The translations under genes were made by a program, and so were the position numbers. Below are positions 36,570 to 46,895 of a DNA stretch of 64,000 nucleotides, piece by piece. The stretch's first letter is position 1. Each line of letters opens with the position of its first letter. The DNA comes from Gammaproteobacteria bacterium (GTDB lineage Bacteria > Pseudomonadota > Gammaproteobacteria > Steroidobacterales > Woeseiaceae), in NCBI GenBank assembly GCA_022600955.1, contig JAHZJK010000006.1, positions 62,001 to 126,000 of the forward strand, in the 5' to 3' direction. The notes under the pieces were generated by a model. It was not told where the DNA came from. It saw only the letters and a list, made by a program, of their open reading frames with translations, and searched no databases.

Positions 36570-38717
36570 ATGCGTACCTCTCTCAGGCAACTGACCAGTA
36601 AACTCTGTCTACTGCTGTGCATCGCGATTTGCGTCCCAGTCAGCGCCCAGGTGATCTCGGCGCAAGAGTTTGACATCGTCAACAAGACATTTGAGCTCGC
36701 CACGTCCGGGCAACTCGAAGCGGCCGAGGCTTCGGCCAGGGACTTCCTCGCGACGCCCAACATCAGCAGTCAGGGCCGAATACATGGCCTCAACACCCTT
36801 GCTTACGTTCTCTACCAAAAAGACAACTTGCCCGGCGCTCTCGACGCCTACAAGCTCCTGCTTGAACAGAATGGCGTCGATCAGAAGACACGACGACAGA
36901 CCAACTACACCATGGCGCAGTTGTACGTCGTTCAGGAAGACTATGACAATGGACTTAAATATCTGACGTCCTACATGGACTCGGTTACGCCAACAGCCGG
37001 GAACTACGTTTTTCTGGCACAAACCTACTACGGTCTGGAACGCTATACCGACATGGTTGCGCCCCTCGAAAGCGCGATGGCGCTCGCAAATGAATCCGGA
37101 ACCGAGATCAAGAAAGACTGGTGGACACTGCTGTCGTTTGCTGGCCGCAAATCTCAGGACTCCGAATTGATCGCCCGCGCCGACGACGCACTCATCGATG
37201 GCTGGCCAAGTGAGAAGTTAGTCGGCGCAGCTGTTCTCTCGCAACTCAATCTGGGTGATACCCAACGGATGAGTGCCGCAATGCAGCGCTATGCCGAACG
37301 CTATCCTGATGGAGAAATGGTAACGCCATTGCAGGTCGCGACGTTGTCAGGTGACCCCGAGTCAGTTCACAAACTTGTCAAATCCGGAGCAGATATCAAC
37401 GCACTGGGTGAGATCAATCGCACTCCGCTGCATCTCGCCGCCAATTTTGGATTGGCTTCAATGGTTGAATTGCTCCTGTCACTGGGCGCCGACACCGGTG
37501 CTCACAATTCGAACGGTGCATCAGCGCTCTGGTTTGCAGCCGAGCACGGCGACCCTGCTATTTTCGAAATGATCTGGAAAGCAGGTGGTGACATTACATA
37601 CAAGCCCAGCGAAACGTCGGTCATGCAATTAATGGCCGTCGCCGGCGAGACCGAAACGGTCAGCGCAATTCTGGACGCGGAGCCTGATCTCGTCGACTCT
37701 CAGGGGGATCGCGCTTTATCTCTTGCGGCGTCGAAGGGTCAGTCAGCGGTCACCCGGTTGCTGATCGAGCGCGGCGCATCACCCGACTATCGACGGGAGG
37801 ACGGACCGACGACTCTGCAAAGAGCGATCGTTAGCGGTGATTTAGAAACGGTTGTTGCTGTTCTTGAGGCTGGTGTAGATCCCAACGAAACCTATGACGA
37901 CAGGCTTTCTTCCCTCTCGATTGCCGCTGGCCGTGGACACATCAACATTCTCCGGGCCCTGATCAACGCCGGCGCCGACGTCGAAGCTGTGAACTCCGTC
38001 GGTCGCAATTCGCTGTTCATTGCTGCTCAAAACGGCCATCACGAGATCATCGAAGTATTGCGCGGTAAAGGCGTCGCGACGGACGCTGTGGACACGTTCG
38101 GTACCTCGCCTTTGATGGCTGCTGCCATTGACAATCACTGGCAGAGCATCAGCTTGCTTATTGATGCAGAGGCCGACGTCAACCGCGAGTACAGTAGTGG
38201 TACAACAGTTTTGGCCGTTGCAGCCGGAGCAGGCAAGAGCGACATCATGAAAGCACTACTTGATGCTGGTGCCGACCCAAACGGCGGCAAAGACCGGCAA
38301 ACACCGATGCACCTTGCGATCGCCAACAATCAAGCGGCGGCTGTCACTCAGTTGGTTGCGGCTGGCGCCGACACGCTGGGCGAGGCTTACAAATCAAGCA
38401 ATGCACTTTTCTACGCTGCGGTTGCCGAGTATCCGGATGTTGTTGAGGCCCTGATCGACTCCGGTGCTGTAGCACTTGAGCCCGTAGTGTTCCTGGAAGG
38501 GTGGCGCACCCGAGACGTTACTAAGCTTCTTAAGAGCAACGGATTCAAACGAGTCGGCCGCGGAAACGTCGAACGCTGGTCATCCGGCGGTCAGGACGAC
38601 GTATCAGTCGTCGAATTACGCAAGCAAAAGGCGACCTACTCAATCGCCGATATTGTGCGCATGGTGACAGCGTCGGGCATCGATATGAGTGTATGGATTA
38701 AAGCTGGTCGCCCGTAG
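36570..38717 (+). CDS. Secreted TPR-ankyrin repeat protein
   Basis: The 715-aa protein starts at an ATG preceded by GGAAG. It has a signal peptide (cleaved near VSAQ), a TPR-like helical half (about 30-245) and roughly eleven ankyrin repeats (about 250-640; for example NRTPLHLAANFGLASMVELLLSLGAD and RQTPMHLAIANNQAAAVTQLVAAGAD). A C-terminal tail of about 75 residues contains SIADIVRMV. An in-frame start at 36426 lacks a signal peptide. It is likely a periplasmic protein-binding scaffold. It is convergent with the propeller lipoprotein gene. Confidence 0.85.
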   Translation: MRTSLRQLTSKLCLLLCIAICVPVSAQVISAQEFDIVNKTFELATSGQLEAAEASARDFLATPNISSQGRIHGLNTLAYVLYQKDNLPGALDAYKLLLEQNGVDQKTRRQTNYTMAQLYVVQEDYDNGLKYLTSYMDSVTPTAGNYVFLAQTYYGLERYTDMVAPLESAMALANESGTEIKKDWWTLLSFAGRKSQDSELIARADDALIDGWPSEKLVGAAVLSQLNLGDTQRMSAAMQRYAERYPDGEMVTPLQVATLSGDPESVHKLVKSGADINALGEINRTPLHLAANFGLASMVELLLSLGADTGAHNSNGASALWFAAEHGDPAIFEMIWKAGGDITYKPSETSVMQLMAVAGETETVSAILDAEPDLVDSQGDRALSLAASKGQSAVTRLLIERGASPDYRREDGPTTLQRAIVSGDLETVVAVLEAGVDPNETYDDRLSSLSIAAGRGHINILRALINAGADVEAVNSVGRNSLFIAAQNGHHEIIEVLRGKGVATDAVDTFGTSPLMAAAIDNHWQSISLLIDAEADVNREYSSGTTVLAVAAGAGKSDIMKALLDAGADPNGGKDRQTPMHLAIANNQAAAVTQLVAAGADTLGEAYKSSNALFYAAVAEYPDVVEALIDSGAVALEPVVFLEGWRTRDVTKLLKSNGFKRVGRGNVERWSSGGQDDVSVVELRKQKATYSIADIVRMVTASGIDMSVWIKAGRP

Positions 38718-38740
38718 CCTGATTCCAGCAGTTGTCCGAA

Positions 38741-40213
38741 TCAACGATACTCCCAGCTTATGCCGCCATCGGTGCTGCGATAAGTGAACGAGAATCCGTC
38801 CGTCGCATACAGATCTCCTGTTGCTTCGATGTGACCGAGTTGCGTGCCGTACTTCGGTGCATCCGCCACTGTTGTCCAGGACACACCGCCGTCGCTCGTC
38901 TTCATGAACTTGCCTTTCAATACCGCGTAGCCGGTCTGATCATCCGTAAAATGTGGCACCCACATGTAGCGGTTGTGCTCCGACGGCTTCCAGGTTTCTC
39001 CAAGATCGTCACTGTTCCACGGGTTGTTGAACAGTGCTTTCGTACACATGCAACGTAATACCCCATCTGCCCCTGCTGCAAAACGGAAGATCGAGCCGGG
39101 AAAACTGCGTACCTTCGCCTCGCGCGTATCAAGATTCGTCACCACCAGCCTGTTTGTTGGCAATGACGTAACCAGGTTACCTCCTACAACGAACGACTCC
39201 GGAAAAATCGGTACTCCGGTCCAGAACTTAAACTCAAGCTCGTGCGACGACAGCTTCTGCCATGCCGACTGTTCAAGTGAGGTCTCATAAATTGAAAGCG
39301 CTTCCGAATTGCTGACAGTCGCCAGAATTCTCTCACCATAGACATGCAGCCCAGCGATATTTTGAAACGGGAAGCCCGACCCAAAATCAGACCACGTTGC
39401 ACCGGAATCCCGGGACAGTCGTATGCGACCGCTCTCGCCACCCGCAAGCCAGAAGCCAGGTTTTACCTCCACAACAGACTCAACTGCACCTTGCATACCG
39501 GTGTCGTAGTAGCGCATCGGCTTGCCTGGTTGCCACTGCTTGACCATGCCAAGCAATGAACCAAACAGCAGCGATCCGTCGCTGGCCTCAGTCGGTCTTA
39601 GCAAACCATTGGACGTGAGGCGCACCCGGTCATAGGCAATTTTGAGACTCCTTGTGATCGCAGAATCATCCTGCCAACCCTGGTAAGGAGCACCAACGGC
39701 TACCGTCGGGATGTTTGGGTAGTGCTCCTGAACATACGACGGAATCCAGTTGCTCAGCGACGCCCCGCGAACCATCATGACTTTCTTGTAGCCGACCTCC
39801 TCGTAGACGACATGGCCAAGATCTGTGGTCCTGCCCGACTCGACTGCGAATTCGCCGAAAGACTCATTAATTGTGATCGTCGAGCTGACACACATCGCGC
39901 CACATTGTTCAGACGAGAATTTTACAGGTCGGTAGCGGCCCGGTGGCAAGCTGCCAAAATAGACGGCACTGCGGGCATTGCCCTTGCGAGAAAGCCCGAT
40001 GACGAAATCGCGCTTGGGCTCTACGTCGACCTGCGTAATCGTCAAGCCTTGCCAGTACTGGAAGAAGCCGAAATTTCGTGCGTTGGCACTAAGCCGCATG
40101 ACGACCAGCCCATGTCCTGGCTCCAGTTCATCGGTTGACGAAACAGTTGCGGTCGTTGCGCAACCGCTCGTGAGAAACAGAATGACAACAAGGGCTGACA
40201 ATTGCTTTCTCAA
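38741..40213 (-). CDS. Lipoprotein with Asp-box beta-propeller
   Basis: The 490-aa protein starts at a TTG with GGGAG 6 nt upstream. A lipobox LTSGC (Cys18) gives a lipoprotein. After an N-terminal beta domain (about 30-140), the rest contains Asp-box repeats (SRDSGATW, SDDLGETW, TSDGGVSW, STDGGISW) like those of sialidase/VPS10-type propellers. No sialidase catalytic residues are seen. Its role is unknown, possibly carbohydrate or protein binding at the envelope. Confidence 0.82.
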   Translation of the reverse strand: MRKQLSALVVILFLTSGCATTATVSSTDELEPGHGLVVMRLSANARNFGFFQYWQGLTITQVDVEPKRDFVIGLSRKGNARSAVYFGSLPPGRYRPVKFSSEQCGAMCVSSTITINESFGEFAVESGRTTDLGHVVYEEVGYKKVMMVRGASLSNWIPSYVQEHYPNIPTVAVGAPYQGWQDDSAITRSLKIAYDRVRLTSNGLLRPTEASDGSLLFGSLLGMVKQWQPGKPMRYYDTGMQGAVESVVEVKPGFWLAGGESGRIRLSRDSGATWSDFGSGFPFQNIAGLHVYGERILATVSNSEALSIYETSLEQSAWQKLSSHELEFKFWTGVPIFPESFVVGGNLVTSLPTNRLVVTNLDTREAKVRSFPGSIFRFAAGADGVLRCMCTKALFNNPWNSDDLGETWKPSEHNRYMWVPHFTDDQTGYAVLKGKFMKTSDGGVSWTTVADAPKYGTQLGHIEATGDLYATDGFSFTYRSTDGGISWEYR

Positions 40214-40280
40214 GGTGCTCTCCCGCTCGCGATTGGTGCCGATAGACTAGCACGCCAATCCCGACACACAGCATCTGAGA

Positions 40281-43200
40281 CTAGCTACGCTTCAAATCTG
40301 CTCGCTCCGCCGTGCCGACAACACTATTCTCGCTGCTATCCGTTGTCACCACTGTCTTCAGGTCATCGTATTGGCGACCAAAAAACCGGCGAATATCATC
40401 GCCGATGATTATGTTCACGGGAACCAGGACAAGCGTAATCATTGTCGCGAACAAGATGCCAAAGCCCAGTGAGATCGCCATCGGCGCCAGGAATTGCGCT
40501 GACGATGACTTTTCCATTAGCAACGGAAGCAAACCAAAGAACGTTGTCAGCGACGTCAGCAAGACCGGGCGAAACCGCACCACACCAGCACGTTGCACGG
40601 CCTTCAACAGGCTGTCGCCAGCGCTCCGGTGCCGCTGATTTACGTAGTCGACGAGTACCAGGCTGTCGTTAATGGCAACGCCTGTCAGCGCCATCAGGCC
40701 AAGCATACTTAGCATCGACAACGAATAGCCCATAAGCCAATGGCCGATGACAGCACCGATAATTCCGAACGGAATCACCGACATGATAACGATAGGCTGG
40801 GTATACGATTTGAGCGGCAGCGCCAACAGACAGTAGATCACGAACAGGACGACCATGATGCCGAGCTGCAGGCTGCCAAAGGTTTCCGCCTGACGCCGCT
40901 GCTCGCCCTCGAATGAGTAACTAACGCTTGGATACTTCCCAAGCAGGTCATCCAGAAACGCACTGATCGAGCTCATCAGAATTGTCGTATTCGTGCTTTC
41001 CTTGTCGACGTCTGCCGTGACATTCAGCACCCGGTAACCATCAATACGTCGAATCTCCGACGGTCCCCTGCCCGGGCTAATCACTGCGATGTTCGCCAAC
41101 GGAATACTCTTGCCAGTCGGCGTCGTAATCAGCATCTCGTTGAGCGATGCAATTGTACTCCGCTCACCCAGCGGGAAACGTACCAGGACACGAACATCGT
41201 CCCGTCCGCGCTGTATGCGTTGCGCCTGCAGCCCCTTGAACGCCTGACCCACCTGATTGATGATCTCACTACGCGTCAATCCGAGCAGATGCCCCTGCGC
41301 AGACAGCTCAATTTGCAACTCCTCTTTGCCATTCGACAAACTATCGGCAATCTCGAAGACACCGGGATATGTCGTCAGGTGCTGCTTTAGCTGATCGCCT
41401 ACGATGTTCAGAGTTTCAAGTGAGTTGCCGCTGAATTGCACGTCGACCGGATCTCCGGCGCGAAAAAAGGAGGAACGGAAACTCAAACTTTCGGCTCCGG
41501 GAACGCGGCCAATCAGCTTGCGCCACTCATTGCCAAGCGCGTTCGTGGAAAACTCAATTGTCCGGTCTTGCCGCGGCACAGTTTCGATCTGTATGCGGGC
41601 CGCGCCCGCGCTTACATTCGCGAGTATGTTTGTCACCATGCTCTGACCGGTTTCTTCGTCCGTGTATTTTTCCTGTAGTTCCTGCGCGGCCAGGAATATT
41701 TTCTGCGCATGACGGTCAGTAACGTCGAATGGCGTTCCTGCAGGCATGGACAAGCTGGCTGTCGCAGTTTCGCCTTCGATCTGAGGAAAGGGTGTAAAAC
41801 GCATCCAGCCGCTCAATATGAGCGTTATTAAGACAACCAGAACGCCGACGAAAGTCGCTGCCGTAGCATAGCGGTGCTCGATGGCGGACTTCAGCACCGG
41901 TTTGTAGTGTTTGAGAATAAAGTCCTCGAAACCGTCGGCGAAACGCGTTTGCCATGCCTGGAAGCCCGACGACTTCCGGTCATGTTCATGCAGGTCAATG
42001 TGTTTTAGATGTGCCGGCAGGATCAGTTTGGATTCGACGAGCGAGAAAAGAAGCACCGGAATTACAACCAGCGGAATCTGCGAGAACACGTCACCCATCC
42101 GTCCCTCGATAAACGCCAGCGGCCCAAATGCAGCGATGGTCGTGAGAATTCCGAACGTCACCGGTATGGCGACTTCCTTTGTGCCAACAATTGCTGCGGA
42201 CAGGCCCTTATTGCCCTCACGCATGCGCGCGTAAATGTTCTCGCCGGTCACAATTGCGTCGTCTACGACGATACCCAAAACGAGAATAAATCCAAACGCG
42301 CTCATCAGGTTAAGACTGACGTCAAGCAGGGACATGATGATGAATGCGCCGAAAAAGCTGATAGGAATGCCGAGGAACACCCACATTCCTACCGCGGGAC
42401 GAAGAAACAATGACAGCAGCAAGATAACCAGAACGCTTCCCTGGATGGCGCTCTTGGTCATGATGCCCAGTCGATCCTTGAGTCGCGCTGAATCATCATC
42501 CCAGAAAGACAGTTCCAGACCGACGGGAAGAGTATCCTGACGTGAATCAATGTACTCCCTTACCTTGCGCGCAATCTCAATCGCGTTTTGACTGCCAACC
42601 CTCGAAACCTTGACGAAGGCGGCGTGCTTGCCGTTAAAGCGCGTGCGCATTGAGTCTTCGACGAAACCATCAACAACGGTTGCGATATCGCTTACCCGCA
42701 CTATGCTGCCGTCTGGATTGGTCTTCACAACAATCTCATCGAAGTCGGCACGGCGATACGCCTGCCCTTTGGATCGAATCAGGACGTCGCCGCCATCAGT
42801 ACGAACGTTGCCTGCTGAAAGGTCGACCGAGCTCTGGCGAATTGCCCGTCCAATGTCGGCAAGCGTGACATCAAATTCCCGTAGGCGATCCGGCGACGCC
42901 TCAATCGCAATTTCATAGTTTCGTACGGAATCCAAATCCGCGTGCGTAATACCATCGATTCGCAAAAGCTCATCGCGAACCTGCTCGGCGAACGTCCTGA
43001 TTTCGACCTCGTTGTAGTCGCCCGCCACTACGACGTCGATGACACCGAATCGCCGCTGTCGAAGACTGATTACCGGCTTTTCAGTATCAGCAGGAAACGT
43101 GTTGATGGCGTCTACCCTGCTTTTTATGTCGTCGAGCAGTTCTCTCGGGTCGTAGCCTTTTTCTATTTCAATCTGAACATTGGTCGAACCCTCGCGTGAC

Positions 43201-43445
43201 ACTGACAGTATTCGGTCAATGCCCTCAAGGTCCTTCACAGCCTCCTCGATGCGAACTGCAACACCGAGTTCAACGTCTTCCGGAGTTGCGCTTCGCAACG
43301 GCACCTGCACTTGAATCGTGTCCGGGTCAGAAGGAGGAAAAATTTCGAGTCGAACGCCATTACCAAGCGCCAGAAAGCCGCCCAGCAGTATTGTCACCAT
43401 TAACAGATTGGCAGCGACTGAATTGCGTGCAAACCACGCGATCAC
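40281..43445 (-). CDS. RND efflux pump inner-membrane permease (HAE1/AcrB-like)
   Basis: The 1054-aa permease has 12 helices and two large periplasmic loops. TM4 holds the proton-relay pair in GIVVDDAIVTGENIYARM. Later motifs are GVAINDSLVLVDYVN and RFRPVLLTSLTTFFGLLPLL. It expels drugs, bile-like compounds or metabolites by proton antiport. Its ATG overlaps the stop of the adaptor gene by 4 bp. The pump operon reads outer-membrane factor, adaptor, permease. Confidence 0.95.
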   Translation of the reverse strand: MIAWFARNSVAANLLMVTILLGGFLALGNGVRLEIFPPSDPDTIQVQVPLRSATPEDVELGVAVRIEEAVKDLEGIDRILSVSREGSTNVQIEIEKGYDPRELLDDIKSRVDAINTFPADTEKPVISLRQRRFGVIDVVVAGDYNEVEIRTFAEQVRDELLRIDGITHADLDSVRNYEIAIEASPDRLREFDVTLADIGRAIRQSSVDLSAGNVRTDGGDVLIRSKGQAYRRADFDEIVVKTNPDGSIVRVSDIATVVDGFVEDSMRTRFNGKHAAFVKVSRVGSQNAIEIARKVREYIDSRQDTLPVGLELSFWDDDSARLKDRLGIMTKSAIQGSVLVILLLSLFLRPAVGMWVFLGIPISFFGAFIIMSLLDVSLNLMSAFGFILVLGIVVDDAIVTGENIYARMREGNKGLSAAIVGTKEVAIPVTFGILTTIAAFGPLAFIEGRMGDVFSQIPLVVIPVLLFSLVESKLILPAHLKHIDLHEHDRKSSGFQAWQTRFADGFEDFILKHYKPVLKSAIEHRYATAATFVGVLVVLITLILSGWMRFTPFPQIEGETATASLSMPAGTPFDVTDRHAQKIFLAAQELQEKYTDEETGQSMVTNILANVSAGAARIQIETVPRQDRTIEFSTNALGNEWRKLIGRVPGAESLSFRSSFFRAGDPVDVQFSGNSLETLNIVGDQLKQHLTTYPGVFEIADSLSNGKEELQIELSAQGHLLGLTRSEIINQVGQAFKGLQAQRIQRGRDDVRVLVRFPLGERSTIASLNEMLITTPTGKSIPLANIAVISPGRGPSEIRRIDGYRVLNVTADVDKESTNTTILMSSISAFLDDLLGKYPSVSYSFEGEQRRQAETFGSLQLGIMVVLFVIYCLLALPLKSYTQPIVIMSVIPFGIIGAVIGHWLMGYSLSMLSMLGLMALTGVAINDSLVLVDYVNQRHRSAGDSLLKAVQRAGVVRFRPVLLTSLTTFFGLLPLLMEKSSSAQFLAPMAISLGFGILFATMITLVLVPVNIIIGDDIRRFFGRQYDDLKTVVTTDSSENSVVGTAERADLKRS

Positions 43446-44644
43446 TTGCCTTCTCCACTCCCGCGTCGCGGACGCGGCCCGTCATTCTCACCGCTGACCG
43501 CAACCCGGATCCCCGACGTAACCTGGCCGAGGGACGTCGTTACGAGCTGGTCGCCCTCGGCGAGGCCGGAAGAAACAATCGCTTCGTTCTCGTTCTGCCA
43601 GAGAATATCGATATCGCGGCGCGCAAGAATACCGTCTTCAACGATATAGACATAGGTTCCCTGGTAGATAGCGTTGTTGGGTATGACAAGCGCGCCCGGC
43701 ACGGTTTTACCTTCAAGTTTCGCCGTCACGTACTGGCCAATTTTCAACGGCGTCTGGCCGGCCGCAGGCGGTGCGAAGGGGTCACCAATTTGTGCGATTA
43801 CATGTAGTTGTCTTGCCGCTTCATCGATTGCACCCTCAGTGCGAACCAATTCACCCTCCCAAGACGCCCTGCCCGCCAGTTCGGAACGAATCTCGACTCG
43901 GCCACCCCTGACAGCGCTTTCACCCGAATTGCGGTAAACCTCCGGCAGGTCGATAAACGGTAGATCGCGATTTCTGATCGGAAGACGAATCTCGACAATG
44001 TCAGTCGCGAAGATTTCCGCGAGCTGTGTGTTGCGAGACACGACCTGCCCAAGGTCAACAAATTTTGCCAGCACCCGACCGGCGAACGGCGCCCGGATCC
44101 TGGTTCGTTCGAAATCAAGCTTTGCTTTCTGTAGCGAGGACTCCGCCGAAAGCACCCGCGCTTTGGCTGCTTCGAGCTGTGGAACCCTGAGCACAAGATC
44201 CGGAATGTCGCCTTCATTGCCCAAACGACTCCAGTCCTCACGCGCCTGATTGCTGCGTGCGTCCGCCTCGGCGAGAGTCTGGCGTGCATCCGCCAACGTC
44301 GCCTCGGCGATGCGCACGTCTGCGGAGTAGTCCCGCGAATCGATCGTCACAAGAACGTCGCCACGCTCGAAGAAGCCTCCGTCCCGCAAATTCGGGTTCA
44401 GGTCGACAATCTGACCTTCTACCTGTGCGACCAGCATGCTGCGAGTTCGTGGCTGAATAATTCCGTAACTCTCGAGCGCGACGGAATAGTCTCTCGGCGT
44501 AACGCTCAGAGTCTCCACCACCATCGCGGGCCCACCCGGGCTGCGCTGCTGCGGTGCTGCGGGCGGGTTCATTTTTATCACTGCCGCCAGCAGCAGCAGC
44601 CCAACCAGGATGATTAGCGGCAGTATCTTCTTGTTTATCGTCAT
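43442..44644 (-). CDS. RND periplasmic adaptor (membrane fusion protein)
   Basis: The 400-aa protein has an N-terminal anchor helix (about 7-24), no lipobox, a coiled-coil hairpin (about 100-170) flanked by lipoyl halves (GDVLVTIDSRDY; RAPFAGRVLAKFVDLGQVV) and a beta-barrel/membrane-proximal end. It bridges the permease and the outer-membrane channel. The gene lies between those two genes and overlaps the permease. Confidence 0.93.
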   Translation of the reverse strand: MTINKKILPLIILVGLLLLAAVIKMNPPAAPQQRSPGGPAMVVETLSVTPRDYSVALESYGIIQPRTRSMLVAQVEGQIVDLNPNLRDGGFFERGDVLVTIDSRDYSADVRIAEATLADARQTLAEADARSNQAREDWSRLGNEGDIPDLVLRVPQLEAAKARVLSAESSLQKAKLDFERTRIRAPFAGRVLAKFVDLGQVVSRNTQLAEIFATDIVEIRLPIRNRDLPFIDLPEVYRNSGESAVRGGRVEIRSELAGRASWEGELVRTEGAIDEAARQLHVIAQIGDPFAPPAAGQTPLKIGQYVTAKLEGKTVPGALVIPNNAIYQGTYVYIVEDGILARRDIDILWQNENEAIVSSGLAEGDQLVTTSLGQVTSGIRVAVSGENDGPRPRRGSGEGK

Positions 44645-44646
44645 AT

Positions 44647-46071
44647 CTAGTTCACCACTGCGAAATCGCCGCCCAATGCGAGGTTTAGCGTCAGGCGGTT
44701 CTGCAGACGTTGGTTCTTGAGTTGCACTACTGTCGCTGCAGCGTCGAACGCCTGCCGCTGCGAGACGAGCACAGTTGTATAGGAGACAAGTCCTCGACCA
44801 TATTGGTCGAGCGCCAGTTCAAGTGCAGCTCTGGAGTTTTTCTCTGCCTCAAGCAGGGCATCGTATCGTTCATCCAGAGATGCCGACCGTGAAATCGCGT
44901 TTTCCACATCTGCGAAGGCACGATAGACAACATCCAACCAGTTTTGCTCCGCGATGCGGACAGCCAGTCGCTTTTGTTCCTCCACTGCGGCCAGGCGCCC
45001 GCCCGCAAACAACGGCTGCGTAAGCCCAAATGCCAGCGACCAGCCAGATGATCCGTCACTCAGCAAATCCGAAAACTCTGAGGAACTCGTACCCGTGCTA
45101 CCGACAAGCGAGAGGCTTGGGAATCGTGCTTTGTGCGCAACCGCGAGCTCTGCATCGGCCGCCAGCAGGCTCAGCCAGGCCTCCTGGATGTCAGGCCGTC
45201 GACCCAGGAGTTCGGATGGCAGGCCAGTTGGAATAGATGCAGTCGGTACGGGCAATTCACCTTCTATCCCGATATCACCGTCCGGGTATCGAGCAAGCGA
45301 GAGCTGCAGTGCTGCAACAGCCTCAAGCCGGTTTTGTTCCTGCTGAGCAACATTGGCACGCTCACGTTCAATCTGGTCGCGTGCGAGGTAGAGATCAAGT
45401 GCCTCGTTCAGGCCTTGTCGGTAACCACTGGCAACAATATCGTGGCTCGAAACAGCAACCTCCAGGCGACGCCTGGCGACGTCGAACAATAGTGTTGCCT
45501 CAAGCACATCGAAGTATTGACGTGCGGTGGTGACGGCTACGCCACGCTCCGTGGAAACAAGTCGCGCCTCCTGTGCAGCGAGAGAAAGCGCCGCCGCCTG
45601 CTGTGCATTCGACAACTTCATCCACAGGTCGATCTCAATTCGCCCGTCAACATCAAGCCCAAATGTTTCGGTCGTGACGCGATTGCCAGCGGTGTCCTCG
45701 GTACCTCGCCGGGAACCGTCGAGTGCCAGGTCAAAACTTGGCAGCCGCGAGGAACGCGTCACTTTAACGGACTGGCGAGCGGCATTGAATCTTTGCCGCT
45801 CCTGTTTCAGTGCGAAATTGCTGGCCACGGATTCAGCAACCAGTTGTTCGAGGCGTGAATCCGAAAATGGCGTCAGCCAGTTGCTGGTGACACTGCCAGC
45901 GCCGCCACTGCGCGCCCATGTGGCCGGCGTTTGAATATCCTCAGGCGCGACCTCAATAGCGCTAACGGCACAGCCGCCGGCTAACAACGCGAGCAGCAGC
46001 GACACCAGTACGGCAGGGACTGTCGTGCGCCGATTCCGATAGCCCAAAGTATTTTTATCTATTGTAGACAA
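44647..46071 (-). CDS. RND outer-membrane factor, NodT/OprM family lipoprotein
   Basis: The protein belongs to the TolC/OprM family, with lipobox LLAGGC and two repeats of the outer-membrane efflux domain (for example RQYFDVLEATLLFDVARRRLEV and SRSASLDERYDALLEAEKNSR). The frame is open to a TTG at 46098. I prefer the TTG at 46071 (MSTIDKNTLGYRN) as it shortens the region before the signal; a start at 46047 is also possible. No start has a convincing ribosome binding site. It is divergent from a CpxR-like regulator, which probably controls the pump. Confidence 0.88.
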   Translation of the reverse strand: MSTIDKNTLGYRNRRTTVPAVLVSLLLALLAGGCAVSAIEVAPEDIQTPATWARSGGAGSVTSNWLTPFSDSRLEQLVAESVASNFALKQERQRFNAARQSVKVTRSSRLPSFDLALDGSRRGTEDTAGNRVTTETFGLDVDGRIEIDLWMKLSNAQQAAALSLAAQEARLVSTERGVAVTTARQYFDVLEATLLFDVARRRLEVAVSSHDIVASGYRQGLNEALDLYLARDQIERERANVAQQEQNRLEAVAALQLSLARYPDGDIGIEGELPVPTASIPTGLPSELLGRRPDIQEAWLSLLAADAELAVAHKARFPSLSLVGSTGTSSSEFSDLLSDGSSGWSLAFGLTQPLFAGGRLAAVEEQKRLAVRIAEQNWLDVVYRAFADVENAISRSASLDERYDALLEAEKNSRAALELALDQYGRGLVSYTTVLVSQRQAFDAAATVVQLKNQRLQNRLTLNLALGGDFAVVN

Positions 46072-46181
46072 GCGCTGTACCACTCCAATTGTGCCCAATG
46101 CTAATTATCCGCGCGACCGTACTGGTATTTCTCTTAAGAAATGTCGAGAACGCGCGGAATCAACTCGCCAGTCTGTAGAAT

Positions 46182-46895
46182 ATGCAAATGACCTCTCCAG
46201 CCACGCATTCGATTCTGCTGGTCGACGACGATCGCAGACTGACAACCATGCTTGCAGAATTGCTCGAACTGGAGGGTTTTGCGTGCATAAGCGCACCCAA
46301 CGGCAGCCGTGGTTTGCTGCTACTGGAAGAGCACCGACCCGATCTTGTCGTACTCGACGTCATGATGCCTGGTCAGGATGGCATCGAAACACTTGTCCAG
46401 CTTCGCAAGCAGTCGAATGTGCCCGTCATTATGCTGACCGCAATGGGAGAAGAGAAAGACCGCATTCGTGGGCTCGAAGCCGGCGCCGACGATTACCTCG
46501 CCAAGCCCTTCGCGGCGCGCGAACTTCTATTGCGCATTCGCGCGATATTGAAACGCGCTGCCGCCGATGCTCACGACACGGCCAATAGCGACAGCCGCAA
46601 AGCAGGCCCGATTGAGGTCCGGCTTCAGTCGCAGCAAGCGTGGCTGGGTACCACATCACTGGACCTCACAAGCACCGAACTGCGTATCCTCGCCGCACTG
46701 GTTGAGAAATCCGGCGCGGTCGTCACCCGAGAATTTCTCAGTCGCTTCGCTATCGGTCGCGAATTGATGCCCGAGGACCGGACACTCGATACTCACGTGA
46801 GTAACCTGAGGCGGAAAATAGCGACGACCTGCACTACAGACTGCGAAATACACACCGTGCGCGGCAGCGGCTATCGCCTCGCAGTGACTTCATGA
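46182..46895 (+). CDS. OmpR-family response regulator, CpxR-like
   Basis: The 237-aa regulator has a receiver domain (about 8-125) with VDDD, phosphoacceptor Asp in VVLDVMMPGQDG and the Lys in LAKPF. A winged-helix C-terminal domain (about 140-235) follows, with DRTLDTHVSNLRRKI. It overlaps the histidine kinase gene by 4 bp. The divergent RND operon is its likely target. Confidence 0.94.
   Translation: MQMTSPATHSILLVDDDRRLTTMLAELLELEGFACISAPNGSRGLLLLEEHRPDLVVLDVMMPGQDGIETLVQLRKQSNVPVIMLTAMGEEKDRIRGLEAGADDYLAKPFAARELLLRIRAILKRAAADAHDTANSDSRKAGPIEVRLQSQQAWLGTTSLDLTSTELRILAALVEKSGAVVTREFLSRFAIGRELMPEDRTLDTHVSNLRRKIATTCTTDCEIHTVRGSGYRLAVTS

Noticed and set aside
46061..46088. TTGGAG-N16-TACAAT promoter for the efflux operon
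   Set aside because: It would put the transcription start downstream of two candidate start codons, and the -35 match is weak.
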